A stretch of DNA of 64,000 bases from Desulfobacter hydrogenophilus (GTDB taxonomy: Bacteria > Desulfobacterota > Desulfobacteria > Desulfobacterales > Desulfobacteraceae): the NCBI RefSeq assembly GCF_004319545.1, contig NZ_CP036313.1, forward strand, positions 3,412,501 to 3,476,500. The letters run 5' to 3'. Both the position numbers and the translations under genes were made by a program. Numbering within the stretch: position 1 is the stretch's first letter; each line of letters starts with the position of its first letter. Positions 8,691-17,677 of the stretch are shown one piece after another. The notes under the pieces are model-generated. The model was not told the DNA's origin, ran no database searches, and worked only from the letters and a program-made list of their open reading frames with translations.

Positions 8691-9407
8691 ATGGGATTGA
8701 TCGCAGGCATTCAATATAATATCAAGGGCGTTGCTCTGGCGTTTAGAACACCATCTCTTTTAATGCTCGGACTGATAAGATTTGTGGTGGTTGTTCTGTT
8801 GAGCCTTGTTTTGTCTGGCATGGTGCTTTACTGGCACAATGATATCTTTTCCATGATATGGCAAATGCCCGAGTCCCGGTGGTTGATCTGGCTGTGGCAA
8901 AGTGTTTCCTGGATTCTGACATTTTTATTGATGGCGTTTTCCATGCTGGCCGCCTATCTGATTTCCCAGGTTCTTTTCTGTGTTTTCATCATGGATTATA
9001 TGTCCCGGATCACAGAGAGCATGGTGCTTGGACACGAACTCCCGGGTGCCCATACATCGATATTCGGGTTGTTTTGGTATCTGATTCGTCAGGAAATCCC
9101 CAGAGCCGTGGTGCCTATACTGATATCGGTGGTCCTGATGATTATCGGGTTGTTTACACCTGTCAGCCTTATCATCATCGCCATGTCATCTGTGGTGGCA
9201 GGTATCTTTTTGGCCTGGGACAATACCGATCTTGTTCCTGCCAGACGCATGGTGCCGTTTAAAGAGCGGTTTAAATTTCTAAAGAAAAATTTATTTTTTC
9301 ATATTGGATTCGGGTTGTTGTTTCTTGTGCCTTGGGTTAATATCATTTTCCTTTCATTTGCCCCGGTGGGTGCTACCTTATATTATATAGACAAAGAAAA
9401 AAACTGA
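8691..9407 (+). CDS. EI24-domain (CysZ-like) inner-membrane protein
   Basis: The ATG at 8691 is chosen because AAAGGAG sits just before it; the frame is open further upstream from a TTG. The 238-residue product has about five to six hydrophobic segments (around residues 25-45, 65-95, 135-170 and 205-230) and a charged loop with RRMVPFKERFKFLKKN. The pattern (GLIAGIQYNIKGVALAFRTP at the start, DLVPARRMVPF late) is typical of EI24-domain proteins, whose best known bacterial member, CysZ, takes up sulfate. No cys genes are nearby, so the substrate is unknown. A CULT protein gene follows one base after its stop codon. Confidence 0.78.
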   Translation: MGLIAGIQYNIKGVALAFRTPSLLMLGLIRFVVVVLLSLVLSGMVLYWHNDIFSMIWQMPESRWLIWLWQSVSWILTFLLMAFSMLAAYLISQVLFCVFIMDYMSRITESMVLGHELPGAHTSIFGLFWYLIRQEIPRAVVPILISVVLMIIGLFTPVSLIIIAMSSVVAGIFLAWDNTDLVPARRMVPFKERFKFLKKNLFFHIGFGLLFLVPWVNIIFLSFAPVGATLYYIDKEKN

Positions 9408-9408
9408 C

Positions 9409-9804
9409 ATGGTCCTGGATGTAATCTGTAAAAAGACAGACCGACAAACACAGAAAAAAAGTGCCCCTGGGGTTCAACCGACGATAGAACCGGTTATTTT
9501 GTGTAAAAACTGCAATGCAGTTGTGACAAAACCTGAATTTGCCGTTCATACAAGGCAGGGATTTTCTCAAACCTTTGCTAATCCGGCTGGACATGTATTT
9601 GAGATCGGATGTTTTACCAAAGCGTCCGGTTGTTTTCAAGAATCACCTCCATCCAGCGAATTTACATGGTATCCGGGATTTGACTGGTGCATTGGCATAT
9701 GCCGTAATTGTACTTTTCACCTTGGATGGATTTTTTTGCCTGCTGGACAAGGCTCGGGTTCAAAATTTTATGGGCTGATTTTAGAGCATCTTATTTTTCC
9801 ATAA
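9409..9804 (+). CDS. Single-domain CULT (cereblon-like) protein
   Basis: The 131-residue product carries the CULT fold signature: a CKNC pair at residues 32-35, a QTFANPAGHVFEIGCF segment, the TWYPGFDW block and CRNC then HLGW (C98, C101, W107). The four Cys are the expected zinc site. W87, W93 and W107 occupy the places of the three Trp that form the aromatic cage binding thalidomide-type glutarimides in cereblon and in the Magnetospirillum homologue MsCI4. Known bacterial CULT proteins are of similar size. The natural ligand is not established. The ATG follows the EI24 gene by one base, so the two are probably translated together. Confidence 0.82.
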   Translation: MVLDVICKKTDRQTQKKSAPGVQPTIEPVILCKNCNAVVTKPEFAVHTRQGFSQTFANPAGHVFEIGCFTKASGCFQESPPSSEFTWYPGFDWCIGICRNCTFHLGWIFLPAGQGSGSKFYGLILEHLIFP

Positions 9805-10382
9805 TGCGCATATCGCGATTTTTGTCTTTTCAACATGGATGAAATTGACAAGCAACTATCTAAAATACAAAAGAGTTGTTGTTTTTTTCAACGGTGTAGT
9901 ACTTCAAACAACGATCTGCAAAGCGGCTACAGCATTAATAAGTAATCATTTTACATGTGATTTATTATCTGCTATAGAATCTTTGGTTAAATAAAATATA
10001 GGTAGATAGCAGTTCCACCGTGCCTTGAGGGTACCTAATTTTGACTGCTCAATGCCAGATCGAGCAGCATTAAATAAGATAGGGATATTGGCTATGAGTT
10101 TTCGAAAAAAACTTGATCTCAAGAATTTCGCTGTTCCGATAATTTCTTTGGAAAATATCAATAGTCCCTTTTGTGATACCCGCAGCCGACAATTTTATGA
10201 CCATTTCGCTGTTACATCGTTGTCATACAGATATAAAGTTGTCTGCAGCGCTGTACAGCAGGGTATTGGCACAATCCGTTGATGATCTAGGCAAGAAAGC
10301 ATCCATTGCCTGTTTTGTATTTGATACACGTTTACAGGAGATGGATACACATGGATATTAACTGATAACGTTAAGGTTACAC
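9805..10382. other. Intergenic region before hdrA, no gene recognised
   Basis: This AT-rich stretch of 578 bases separates the CULT gene from hdrA. A 62-codon frame from 10094 has a weak ribosome-binding site but no recognisable product. An AAGG element lies just before the hdrA ATG. No convincing promoter or terminator was found. Confidence 0.4.
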
Positions 10383-13300
10383 ATGCAAAAAATTAAACAA
10401 GATGAAAAACGCGTGCTCGTCATTGGCGGTGGCGTTGGCGGCATCAAGGCGGCCCTTGATCTTTCCGAGTCCCGGAAAAAGGTCCTGCTCATTGATTCCG
10501 ACTATGCCATTGGTGGATTAATGACCCAGCTGGACCGCACTTTTCCAACCAACAATTGCGATTTGTGTACAGTTTCTCCTCATCTGTCCGCAACAACCAG
10601 GGAAAAGTTTCTTGAGGTCAGCACCATGACAGAGCTAACCAGCCTGTCCGGAGAGGCCGGTAATTTTACGGCCACATTAAAAACCGCTCCCCGATTCATT
10701 GACATTGATAAATGTACAGCCTGTGGTGAGTGTTTGAAAAAATTTCCAGAAGCCGTTCGGTTTAACCCGGGGCTTGACCCGAGGGCACCGACCTGTATGC
10801 GGTATCCCCAGGCTACACCCTATGCTTATTCCATTGATATGGAAAAGATAGATGATGTTGAGGCGCTTAAAGCTGTCTGTAAAGCCGGGGCCATTGTGCC
10901 CGATGACAGTGACCAGGAAATCCAGATCAATGTCGCATCCGTTGTCCTGAGTGTGGGCGCAGATATGTTTGATTCAAGTGTTCTGGATAATTACGGCGGC
11001 GGAACATTTGACAATGTGGTTCCCGGTCTTGAATATGAACGGATTATGTCCGCATCAGGACCTTTTCAAGGCAATCTGGTTAGAAAATCAGACCAGAAGC
11101 GGCCGAAGAAAGTGGCCTGGATCCAGTGTGTGGGCTCCAGAGGCATTAACCGAAACGACGTTTCCTATTGCTCAAGTGTATGCTGCATGTATGCCCTAAA
11201 AGAGGCTATGGTGACCAAGGAGCGTTTTGGTGATGATATTGAAACCACCATTTTCTTTATGGATATGCGGACTTTTGGTAAGGATTACGAGCAGTACTAC
11301 AACCGCGCCAAAGAAGATTTCGGTATCCGTTTAATCCGCTGCAAGCCCCATACCGTCATTGAACTGCCTGATAAATCGCTTGAGATCACCTATGCCAGAG
11401 AAGAACTGTCAGCCATGGAAAAAGAGGAATTTGACATGGTTGTGCTCTCCACCGGTTTCAGACCCAGCCAGAAAACAATTGATCTGGCCGGAACACTCGG
11501 TATTGATTTAAACGAACACAATTTTGCCAAATCCGGTACCATCGATCCTGTGACAACCTCCAAAGACGGTGTGTATGTCTGCGGTGTTTTTGAAAGCCCC
11601 AAGGATATTCCCGAAACCATGGTCCAGGCGTCAGGTGCAGCCTCCATGGCTGGTATGGCCTTAGATAGTGAGGAGTGGGTTGATGAATCCGGCAGCCTTT
11701 ATCCGCCACAAAGAGATGTTGACGGAGAAGATCCCAAAATCGGTTTCTTTGTTGTTGACTCTGACGGTGAAATCGGTCAGGCCCTGGATATTGATAAAAT
11801 TTTGGAAAAGGCCAAAAATAATCCTGACGTGGCAGTGGCAGAAGCGTTTAAACTGAGCTGTTCCTTTGAGACCATGGAAAAGATTGAAAGCCTGATTAGA
11901 GAACAAGGCTTGAACCGTGTGGTTATTGGTTCCGGTTCTCCAAGGATTCAGGAAATCATGTTCCAGGATATGCTCAGACGCGCAGGGCTCAACCCCTACC
12001 TGCTTGAGATGGTTAACTTAAGAGACCAGAATGCTTGGGCACATAGTGACGCCCCGGCCAAATCCCTTGAAAAAGCCTTTAAGCTGGTTCAGATGGGTAT
12101 CTCCGGTGTCAGAAAAGCAAAACCCCTGGCTGAAAATACATTTCCAACAAGTCAGAATGCACTTGTTGTGGGCGGCGGTGTAACCGGTATGACTTCTGCT
12201 CTTGAGTTGGCTGACCAGGGTACATTCACCTATCTTGTGGAAAAAGCCCAGGTACTTGGTGGCCAGGCTCTTAACCTGTCCCAAACCATCGAAGGTGATG
12301 ATGTGGCAGCCTTTGTCAACGATCTTGTGGCCAAGGTCTCCGCTCATGATAACATCAAAATTTATACTGACGCTGTTATTGCAGATCACAACGGCGTGCC
12401 TGGCAATTTTTCCACCGGCATTAAACAAGTGGCCGCTGACGCCCATGTACTGGTTGATCATGGCATCACCATTCTTGCTACAGGCGCAAAACCCAACCGT
12501 CCGGCCGTGTATGGCTTAGGCGACCTTGACACGGTTATGACCCAGCTTGATCTTGACGCCATCCTTGAAAACGATGAAAGTAAAATCAAGGCCATGGAAC
12601 AGGTGGTCATGATTCAGTGTGCCGGTTCCAGGGAGGCGGACAATCCCAATTGCTCACGGATTTGCTGTCAGGCAGCCGTTAAAAATGCCCTGCGCCTTCT
12701 GAAAGTCAATCCTGATATTGAAATTTTTGTCCTTTACAGGGATATCCGGACTTACGGGTTCCATGAAGATTATTACAAAATGGCCCGGGATAAAGGTGTG
12801 AAGTTCATTCGTTTTGACCTTGAGCACCGTCCGGTTGTCCGGGAAGAAGCGGGCAAGACTATTGTTCGTACCCATGATTTCATACTGGGACAGGACATTG
12901 AGATTGAAGCCGACTGCGTGGTTTTAAGCACCGGCATTGTTGCTAACGAGGAGACCAACAAAGAACTATGCAGTCTGTTCGATCTGCCCAAAACCGAAGA
13001 CGGTTTTTTTCTGGAAGACCATGTGAAGCTCAAACCCGTTGACATGGCGCTTCATGGGTTCTTTTTGGCCGGTACGGCCCACTCTCCTAAGTTGATCCGT
13101 GAAAGCATCACCCAGGCCCATGCCGTTGCAGGCAGAGCCAGAACTATGTTGGCCAATAAAGAGATTACCCTGGGGGCTGCTTATGCCACGGTTGATCCGG
13201 TCAAGTGTGCGGTCTGCCTGATTTGTGTCAGAGCCTGTCCTTATGATGTTCCTTTTATAAATACTGAACGGCACTCAGAGATTGATCCGGCCAAGTGTCG

Positions 13301-13409
13301 CGGCTGCGGTATCTGTGTTGCCGAGTGTCCGGCTAAGGCCATTCAGTTAAGGACTTGGGAAGACGACCAGATACTGGCTAAACTTGATGGTTTATTTGAG
13401 AGGTTATAA
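10383..13409 (+). CDS. hdrA: HdrA-like flavin/iron-sulfur subunit with duplicated FAD module
   Basis: A 1008-residue protein of the heterodisulfide reductase A family. Two FAD modules are visible: GGGVGGIKAAL near residue 14 and VVGGGVTGMTSALEL near residue 595. Each has its own cysteine motif, CVGSR with YCSSVCC and CAGSR with CSRICC. The C-terminus carries two [4Fe-4S] motifs (CAVCLICVRACP and CRGCGICVAECP). The ferredoxin insert near residue 110 is degenerate: CTACGECLKKF has Phe at the fourth Cys and the second cluster motif is mostly lost. With mvhD, metV and metF it should feed or drain electrons at methylenetetrahydrofolate reductase, as in the Moorella MetVF-HdrABC-MvhD complex. No hdrB or hdrC is adjacent. 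Confidence 0.93.
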   Translation: MQKIKQDEKRVLVIGGGVGGIKAALDLSESRKKVLLIDSDYAIGGLMTQLDRTFPTNNCDLCTVSPHLSATTREKFLEVSTMTELTSLSGEAGNFTATLKTAPRFIDIDKCTACGECLKKFPEAVRFNPGLDPRAPTCMRYPQATPYAYSIDMEKIDDVEALKAVCKAGAIVPDDSDQEIQINVASVVLSVGADMFDSSVLDNYGGGTFDNVVPGLEYERIMSASGPFQGNLVRKSDQKRPKKVAWIQCVGSRGINRNDVSYCSSVCCMYALKEAMVTKERFGDDIETTIFFMDMRTFGKDYEQYYNRAKEDFGIRLIRCKPHTVIELPDKSLEITYAREELSAMEKEEFDMVVLSTGFRPSQKTIDLAGTLGIDLNEHNFAKSGTIDPVTTSKDGVYVCGVFESPKDIPETMVQASGAASMAGMALDSEEWVDESGSLYPPQRDVDGEDPKIGFFVVDSDGEIGQALDIDKILEKAKNNPDVAVAEAFKLSCSFETMEKIESLIREQGLNRVVIGSGSPRIQEIMFQDMLRRAGLNPYLLEMVNLRDQNAWAHSDAPAKSLEKAFKLVQMGISGVRKAKPLAENTFPTSQNALVVGGGVTGMTSALELADQGTFTYLVEKAQVLGGQALNLSQTIEGDDVAAFVNDLVAKVSAHDNIKIYTDAVIADHNGVPGNFSTGIKQVAADAHVLVDHGITILATGAKPNRPAVYGLGDLDTVMTQLDLDAILENDESKIKAMEQVVMIQCAGSREADNPNCSRICCQAAVKNALRLLKVNPDIEIFVLYRDIRTYGFHEDYYKMARDKGVKFIRFDLEHRPVVREEAGKTIVRTHDFILGQDIEIEADCVVLSTGIVANEETNKELCSLFDLPKTEDGFFLEDHVKLKPVDMALHGFFLAGTAHSPKLIRESITQAHAVAGRARTMLANKEITLGAAYATVDPVKCAVCLICVRACPYDVPFINTERHSEIDPAKCRGCGICVAECPAKAIQLRTWEDDQILAKLDGLFERL

Positions 13410-13412
13410 CTA

Positions 13413-13841
13413 ATGAGTAATTTCGAGCCTGAAATCGTGGCCTTTTGCTGTCATTATTGTTCATATACCGCAGCAGATATGGCTGGCACCAGACGGATTT
13501 CTTATCCGTCCAATGTAAAAATTATACGTGTGCCCTGCACCGGCAAAGTGGACGCCATCCACCTGATGAAAGCCCTTGAAAAAGGGGCTGATGGCGTATA
13601 TGTGGCGGGCTGCCTGGAAGGGGACTGCCATTTTAAAGACGGTAATCTGCATGCCGCAGCTCATGTGGAAAGCATCAAAAAAACCCTGGAAGATCTGGGT
13701 TGGGAGCCGGAGCGTGTGGCCATGATGAATTTTTCCGCAGGTATGGGTGAAGGTTTTGCCAAAGCTGCCGAAGAATTTACAGAAAAGATTAAAGCCCTAG
13801 GGCCAAGCCCGGCCAGTCAGGCAACAAGCAAAGCCGTTTAA
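13413..13841 (+). CDS. mvhD: MvhD/FrhD-type iron-sulfur subunit
   Basis: A 142-residue protein of the methyl-viologen-reducing hydrogenase delta-subunit family. Conserved Cys occur in CCHYCSY near the start, VPCTGKVD, and the AGCLEGDCHF block, which together bind a [2Fe-2S] cluster. MvhD passes electrons between HdrA and a partner enzyme; the genes around it point to MetVF as the partner. It starts three bases after the hdrA stop codon and is clearly co-transcribed. Confidence 0.93.
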   Translation: MSNFEPEIVAFCCHYCSYTAADMAGTRRISYPSNVKIIRVPCTGKVDAIHLMKALEKGADGVYVAGCLEGDCHFKDGNLHAAAHVESIKKTLEDLGWEPERVAMMNFSAGMGEGFAKAAEEFTEKIKALGPSPASQATSKAV

Positions 13842-13953
13842 AAAAGTGGTCAATGCAATTTTAATGATATGTTGCATATGCTTGTCTTGTCTACCATATG
13901 AAAGAGATTTAACGGGTTATTTTTTTTTATATAAAACTTTTGGAGATTAAAAC

Positions 13954-14643
13954 ATGATAACAGCAGAACAAAAACCCCTGCAGGAAATTCTCGGGTATAT
14001 TGCGCCCTATGAAAAAATACTTGTGGTCGGCTGTAACGAATGTGTTACCGTTTGTGCAGCAGGCGGCAGAAAAGAGGTCGGTCTTCTGTCTTCTGCAATT
14101 CGGCTGAACAGCGCCAAAGAGGGAAAAAAAATAGAGGTTTTGGAACATACTCTGGAACGTCAGTGCGATCCGGAATATGTTGCACAGCTCGAAGAGCTGG
14201 CTGGCCAAGTGGACGCCATTGTTTCCATGGCCTGTGGCTGCGGCGTTCAAACCGTTGCTGCCAAGTATGCTATTCCGGTTTTTCCGGCAGTAAATACCAC
14301 ATTCATGGGCGCGTCCGAAAGCCAGGGCATCTGGGTCGAGCGCTGTATGGGTTGTGGTGACTGCATGCTGGGGATCACCGGCGGCATCTGTCCCGTTGTT
14401 CGTTGTGCAAAGAGCATAATGAACGGCCCCTGCGGCGGCTCGTCCAACGGAAAATGTGAAATTAGCCCGGATGTGGATTGTGCATGGCAATTGATCTGGA
14501 ACCGTCTGGTTGAACTGGGCCTTCAGGATCGCTATGAAGACCTGGTTGCGGCAAAGGACTGGCGGCCTGCAGGAGGCGGCGGACCCAGAAAAATTATCCG
14601 GGAGGACTTGGCATCATCCAAAATTACGGAGGACAATGAATAA
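13954..14643 (+). CDS. metV: MetV-like zinc/iron-sulfur subunit of MTHF reductase
   Basis: The product has 229 residues and belongs to the methylenetetrahydrofolate reductase C-terminal family (MTHFR_C). It is rich in Cys: VGCNECVTVCAAGG, MACGCGVQ, the CMGCGDCMLGITGGICP block and GPCGGSSNGKCE. MetV pairs with MetF in acetogens and carries the clusters that link MetF to the electron-transfer module. The end TAATG overlaps the metF start. A gap of 112 bases from mvhD holds a purine-rich leader with AACTTTTGGAGATT before the ATG. Confidence 0.9.
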   Translation: MITAEQKPLQEILGYIAPYEKILVVGCNECVTVCAAGGRKEVGLLSSAIRLNSAKEGKKIEVLEHTLERQCDPEYVAQLEELAGQVDAIVSMACGCGVQTVAAKYAIPVFPAVNTTFMGASESQGIWVERCMGCGDCMLGITGGICPVVRCAKSIMNGPCGGSSNGKCEISPDVDCAWQLIWNRLVELGLQDRYEDLVAAKDWRPAGGGGPRKIIREDLASSKITEDNE

Positions 14644-15566
14644 TGAAAACTGAAAGCAGACTGGAAAAAGTACTGGCCTCAGGCCAGTTGGCGGTAACCT
14701 CTGAAGTGGGTCCTCCCAGAGGTTGCAATATTGACATTGTCAAAGAAAAAGCCAACATGATCAAGGATTATGTGGACGGCATCAATATCACTGACAATCA
14801 GACCGCCATGGTCAGAATGTCTTCCATTGCCGGCGGCGTCGTTATTAAACAGATGGGACTCGACCCCATTATTCAGATGGTCTCCCGAGACAGAAACCGG
14901 CTGGCCATGCAGGCTGATATTCTTGGTGCTTATGCACTTGGTTGCAACACTATGCTTTGCCTGTCCGGGGATCATCCCAAATTTGGCGACCATCCCATGG
15001 CAAAGCCCGTATATGACATTGACTCCATAAACATGATTAAAATGGTCAAAGATATGCGGGATGAAGGCAAGTTCCAGGGGGGAGCAGATATCACGGAACC
15101 GCCCAAAATGTTCATTGGTGCGGCTGCCAACCCCTTTGCCGATCCCTTTGAACTGCGTGTTATGCGGCTGGCCAAGAAAGTGGCTGCTGGCGTGGATTTC
15201 ATCCAGACCCAGTGTATCTTTAACACAGCTAAGTTTGAAGAGTGGATGAAACAGGTGGTTGACCGTGGCCTGGATGAGAAAGTGGCGATCCTTGCCGGTA
15301 TTACGCCCATGAAATCTCTTGGTATGGCCAAATACATGAAGAGCAAGGTACCCGGTATGGATATACCCGATGAGGTTATCGACCGTCTTGCCGGTGTGGA
15401 TAAAGAAAAACAAGCCGAAGAAGGCATCAAGATGGCTATTGAGCAGATGCAACGCCTCAAGGAATGCAAAGGCGTAAAAGGTTTCCATATTATGGCCATT
15501 GAATGGGAACAAAAGGTCCCTGAGCTGGTCAAAGCTGCGGGGCTTTACCCCAGACCTGAGGTTTAA
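14643..15566 (+). CDS. metF: Methylenetetrahydrofolate reductase MetF
   Basis: A 307-residue TIM-barrel flavoprotein. It reads VTSEVGPPRGCNIDIV (catalytic Glu region), DGINITDNQTAMVRMS, CLSGDHPKFGDHP and a FIQTQCIFNTAKFEEWM segment. MetF interconverts methylene- and methyl-tetrahydrofolate in the methyl branch of the Wood-Ljungdahl pathway and in methionine synthesis. Its start overlaps the metV stop (TAATG), and a terminator follows, closing the hdrA-mvhD-metV-metF operon. Confidence 0.95.
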   Translation: MKTESRLEKVLASGQLAVTSEVGPPRGCNIDIVKEKANMIKDYVDGINITDNQTAMVRMSSIAGGVVIKQMGLDPIIQMVSRDRNRLAMQADILGAYALGCNTMLCLSGDHPKFGDHPMAKPVYDIDSINMIKMVKDMRDEGKFQGGADITEPPKMFIGAAANPFADPFELRVMRLAKKVAAGVDFIQTQCIFNTAKFEEWMKQVVDRGLDEKVAILAGITPMKSLGMAKYMKSKVPGMDIPDEVIDRLAGVDKEKQAEEGIKMAIEQMQRLKECKGVKGFHIMAIEWEQKVPELVKAAGLYPRPEV

Positions 15567-15635
15567 GCACAACCTACTGGTGTAGCTGTTTTTGCCGATA
15601 CAAGGCAGACCGCTATATAGAATTATAAAATAAAA

Positions 15636-15679
15636 ACAGACCGGGCAGAATTTATTGTCCGGTCTGTTTTTTATTTTAT
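15636..15679 (+). terminator. Rho-independent terminator after metF
   Basis: ACAGACCGG at 15636-15644 pairs with CCGGTCTGT at 15659-15667 around a 14-base loop, followed by a T-rich tract to about 15679. It ends the hdrA-metF operon. Confidence 0.85.
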
Positions 15680-15756
15680 AGAAATATGGTATTTATATAG
15701 CATATGAAAACAAGGTTTATATAAAACAATAGATATAGTTCAAGGAGTTTTTTTTA

Positions 15757-16167
15757 ATGGAAAGCCAGGATTTTTGGAACGTTCACTCTCTTACATTAAT
15801 TGAAATGGCCTATGAAGCAGGTTCCAGAGAGCGGCTTGACAATCCCGATGGATACGGGGCCCGGACCGGGGTGTGTGGAGACAGTGTAGAGTTCTTTATC
15901 ATGGTGGACGAAAATAATTGTTTAAGTTCCATTTCCTTTGACTTTGACGGTTGCGTATATACGGCAGCATGCTGCAATACCGTGGTCCGTTTGGCCCAGG
16001 GGCATGCCGTTGATAAAGCTTGGAATATTAGTGATGATATGGTCAAGGAGTATCTTCAGACCTTGCCCGAAGACCATTATCATTGCGCCGAGCTTTGTGT
16101 CGGTGCTTTTTATTTGGCATTGACAGATTACCAAAATAAAAGATCCATAAAAAAAGGTTGTAAATAG
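15757..16167 (+). CDS. IscU/NifU-N-like iron-sulfur scaffold protein
   Basis: The 136-residue product resembles the IscU fold. It has VCGDSVEFFIMV (first Cys with the following Asp), DFDGCVYTAACCNTVVRLAQG (second Cys region) and HCAELCVGAFYLAL (third Cys with the preceding His). These are the three cluster-assembling cysteines of NifU_N scaffolds. The sequence is divergent, and no cysteine desulfurase or IscA gene is nearby. It stands alone downstream of metF. AAGGAG precedes the ATG. A role in cluster assembly is likely but its client proteins are unknown. Confidence 0.8.
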   Translation: MESQDFWNVHSLTLIEMAYEAGSRERLDNPDGYGARTGVCGDSVEFFIMVDENNCLSSISFDFDGCVYTAACCNTVVRLAQGHAVDKAWNISDDMVKEYLQTLPEDHYHCAELCVGAFYLALTDYQNKRSIKKGCK

Positions 16168-16480
16168 TTTTTTCGTAAATATAGCCTAAACAATATCTCA
16201 TGTTTAGGCGCAAAGAAATAGTTTTAAAAAAAATTTCTATCAAATTGATTTTCACCTGGGCGCATGAAGATAGCCGCATAGGATCGAAGTTGTCGGATGC
16301 AAGGCGCATAAAAAATTAAAACTGGAGGCGGAGCCAATTCGCGATTGTGAGGCTGGATCGTATAATTGGTTAAATTCTTGTGAGACGCCGCAGATTGGTT
16401 ACAATTCATCTAAAAATTCAATGTGTTCTATATTTTGAGTTCGGCCATGGCCGTTGTTCTAATCAAAGTGGGAGATCAAA
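16168..16480. other. Intergenic region before the tmc remnants
   Basis: No gene is seen here. The stretch includes a degenerate inverted repeat between GCGCAT at 16260 and GGCGCAT near 16303, and a GGAGA element at 16471, just upstream of the tmcD remnant. Confidence 0.4.
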
Positions 16481-17150
16481 ATGAAAGACAAACAATCATG
16501 GGATTGGAGTACCTCGCTCAAAGAGATTGTATTTAAATAATTAGAATTGGAATACAAATAGGTGGAGGATTCTTGTATTTCAGCTGATGGACAGAGTCCC
16601 TGGCAAGTATTGTTAACATTGATAAGGCTGTCTTTGGTCTCTGTGTCAACGGGAACTTGTGGGAAGATGAATATGAAAAGGCATGGAGCCTGAAAGCATT
16701 ACCTGATAAACGCTTGGCCGCCTGTGTATGCCAAAATGAGCAGTGGGTCTGGTCATAGACGGTGCGCTTTAGTCTAACCAGTTCGATTTTATCTGGGGTT
16801 TACGGTGGAATTCTGATGGGTCAAAGGTCAGTATTGCTTTTCAGCAGGACACGGAATATGGCATGGCTGTAAATGATGAACCCTGTGAAACGACTTTTGA
16901 AAGTATAACGGGGATGGCTTTAAGTGAAACGGGTGACGCTGCTGCCGTGGTTCTGGTGACATCCACGGCTGCAGCAGATGTGAACGCTTTTTCCCAGGGA
17001 CTTTTTTCTGTGGCCAAAAGTGGTGTGCCGGGGAATGAACATTTTTTTAATATTTGGGATATTAATTATGATAGCAGTGGTAAAAACCTTACTTGGGCTA
17101 TTAGACTTGATCGTCAGACCTATGGGGTGGCGGTGATCCATTGGTGCCTG
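16481..17150 (+). pseudogene. tmcD: Remnant of tmcD (Trp-rich beta-propeller-like subunit)
   Basis: After a ribosome-binding site and ATG, the frame reads MKDKQSWDWSTSLKEIVFK and stops at 16538. Across several frames, pieces of a repeating pattern follow: VNGNLWEDEYEKAWSLKALP, then IWGLRWNSDGSKVSIAFQQD, YGMAVNDEPCETTFESI, and FFNIWDINYDSSGKNLTWA. This W-x-x-x-x-D-G repeat is what I recall for TmcD of the sulfate-reducer Tmc redox complex. There are several stops and frameshifts, and the C-terminal end runs straight into the middle of tmcC, so a deletion joined the two genes. Confidence 0.75.
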
Positions 17151-17638
17151 GCTGATTCCTTTTTTTTCGGGATCTACCCGACAGCAACCTTTTTTTTACG
17201 GCATGTCCTATCTGCTTCATCTGCTTTTGTTTGCAGAACACATCTTCCTATCCGCCTACCTGGTGCTGGTGCAGGAAGCCTTTAATATCTCCTGGCTGTA
17301 TTCGACGACCATATTGCAGATGCTTTGACCGCTATTGTTATTGCCGCTCTGGTATTTTTTTGCGGCCGCCGAATTATGGTACCTGACGTAAAATTTTTAA
17401 CATCGCCACCAGATTTTTTGCTGATCGCCGTGGTGCTGTTGCCCTTTTTCACCGGATTTCTTGTTTATCATCAGTTCTTTGCATACAGATGGGTAACGAT
17501 GGCTCATATTCTCTGTGCGGGGAGCTTCTGTTGATCATGATTCCGTTTTCACGGTTTTCCCATATGATGTTTGCCCCCTTCACCCGGGCCTATACCGGAT
17601 CTGAGTTTGGTAATGTTCGGCACCCAAAGGATTGGTAA
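17151..17638 (+). pseudogene. tmcC: Remnant of tmcC (cytochrome b-type membrane anchor)
   Basis: Membrane segments are readable only by changing frame twice (near 17305 and 17515): LIPFFSGSTRQQPFF, LLHLLLFAEHIFLSAYLVLV, then AIVIAALVFFCGRRI, LLIAVVLLPFFTGFLVYHQ and MIPFSRFSHMMFAPFTRAY. The order matches the later part of TmcC, a relative of the nitrate reductase gamma subunit. The N-terminal helices are missing. It ends at a TAA at 17636-17638. It cannot make a working protein as it stands. Confidence 0.78.
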
Positions 17639-17677
17639 TTATGCAACAATGGCGAAATACCTTTAGAGGAGATAATA

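Noticed and set aside
10094..10282. A 62-codon frame (MSFRKKLDLKNFAVPIISLEN...) before hdrA
   Set aside because: Weak ribosome-binding site, no recognisable product and no sign of conservation; could be chance in a long gap.
16441..16480. GGCCATGGCC and AAAGTGGGAGATC before the tmcD remnant as a possible copy of the 95-base repeat
   Set aside because: Only two short pieces agree, in the right order but without the stems; too weak to count.
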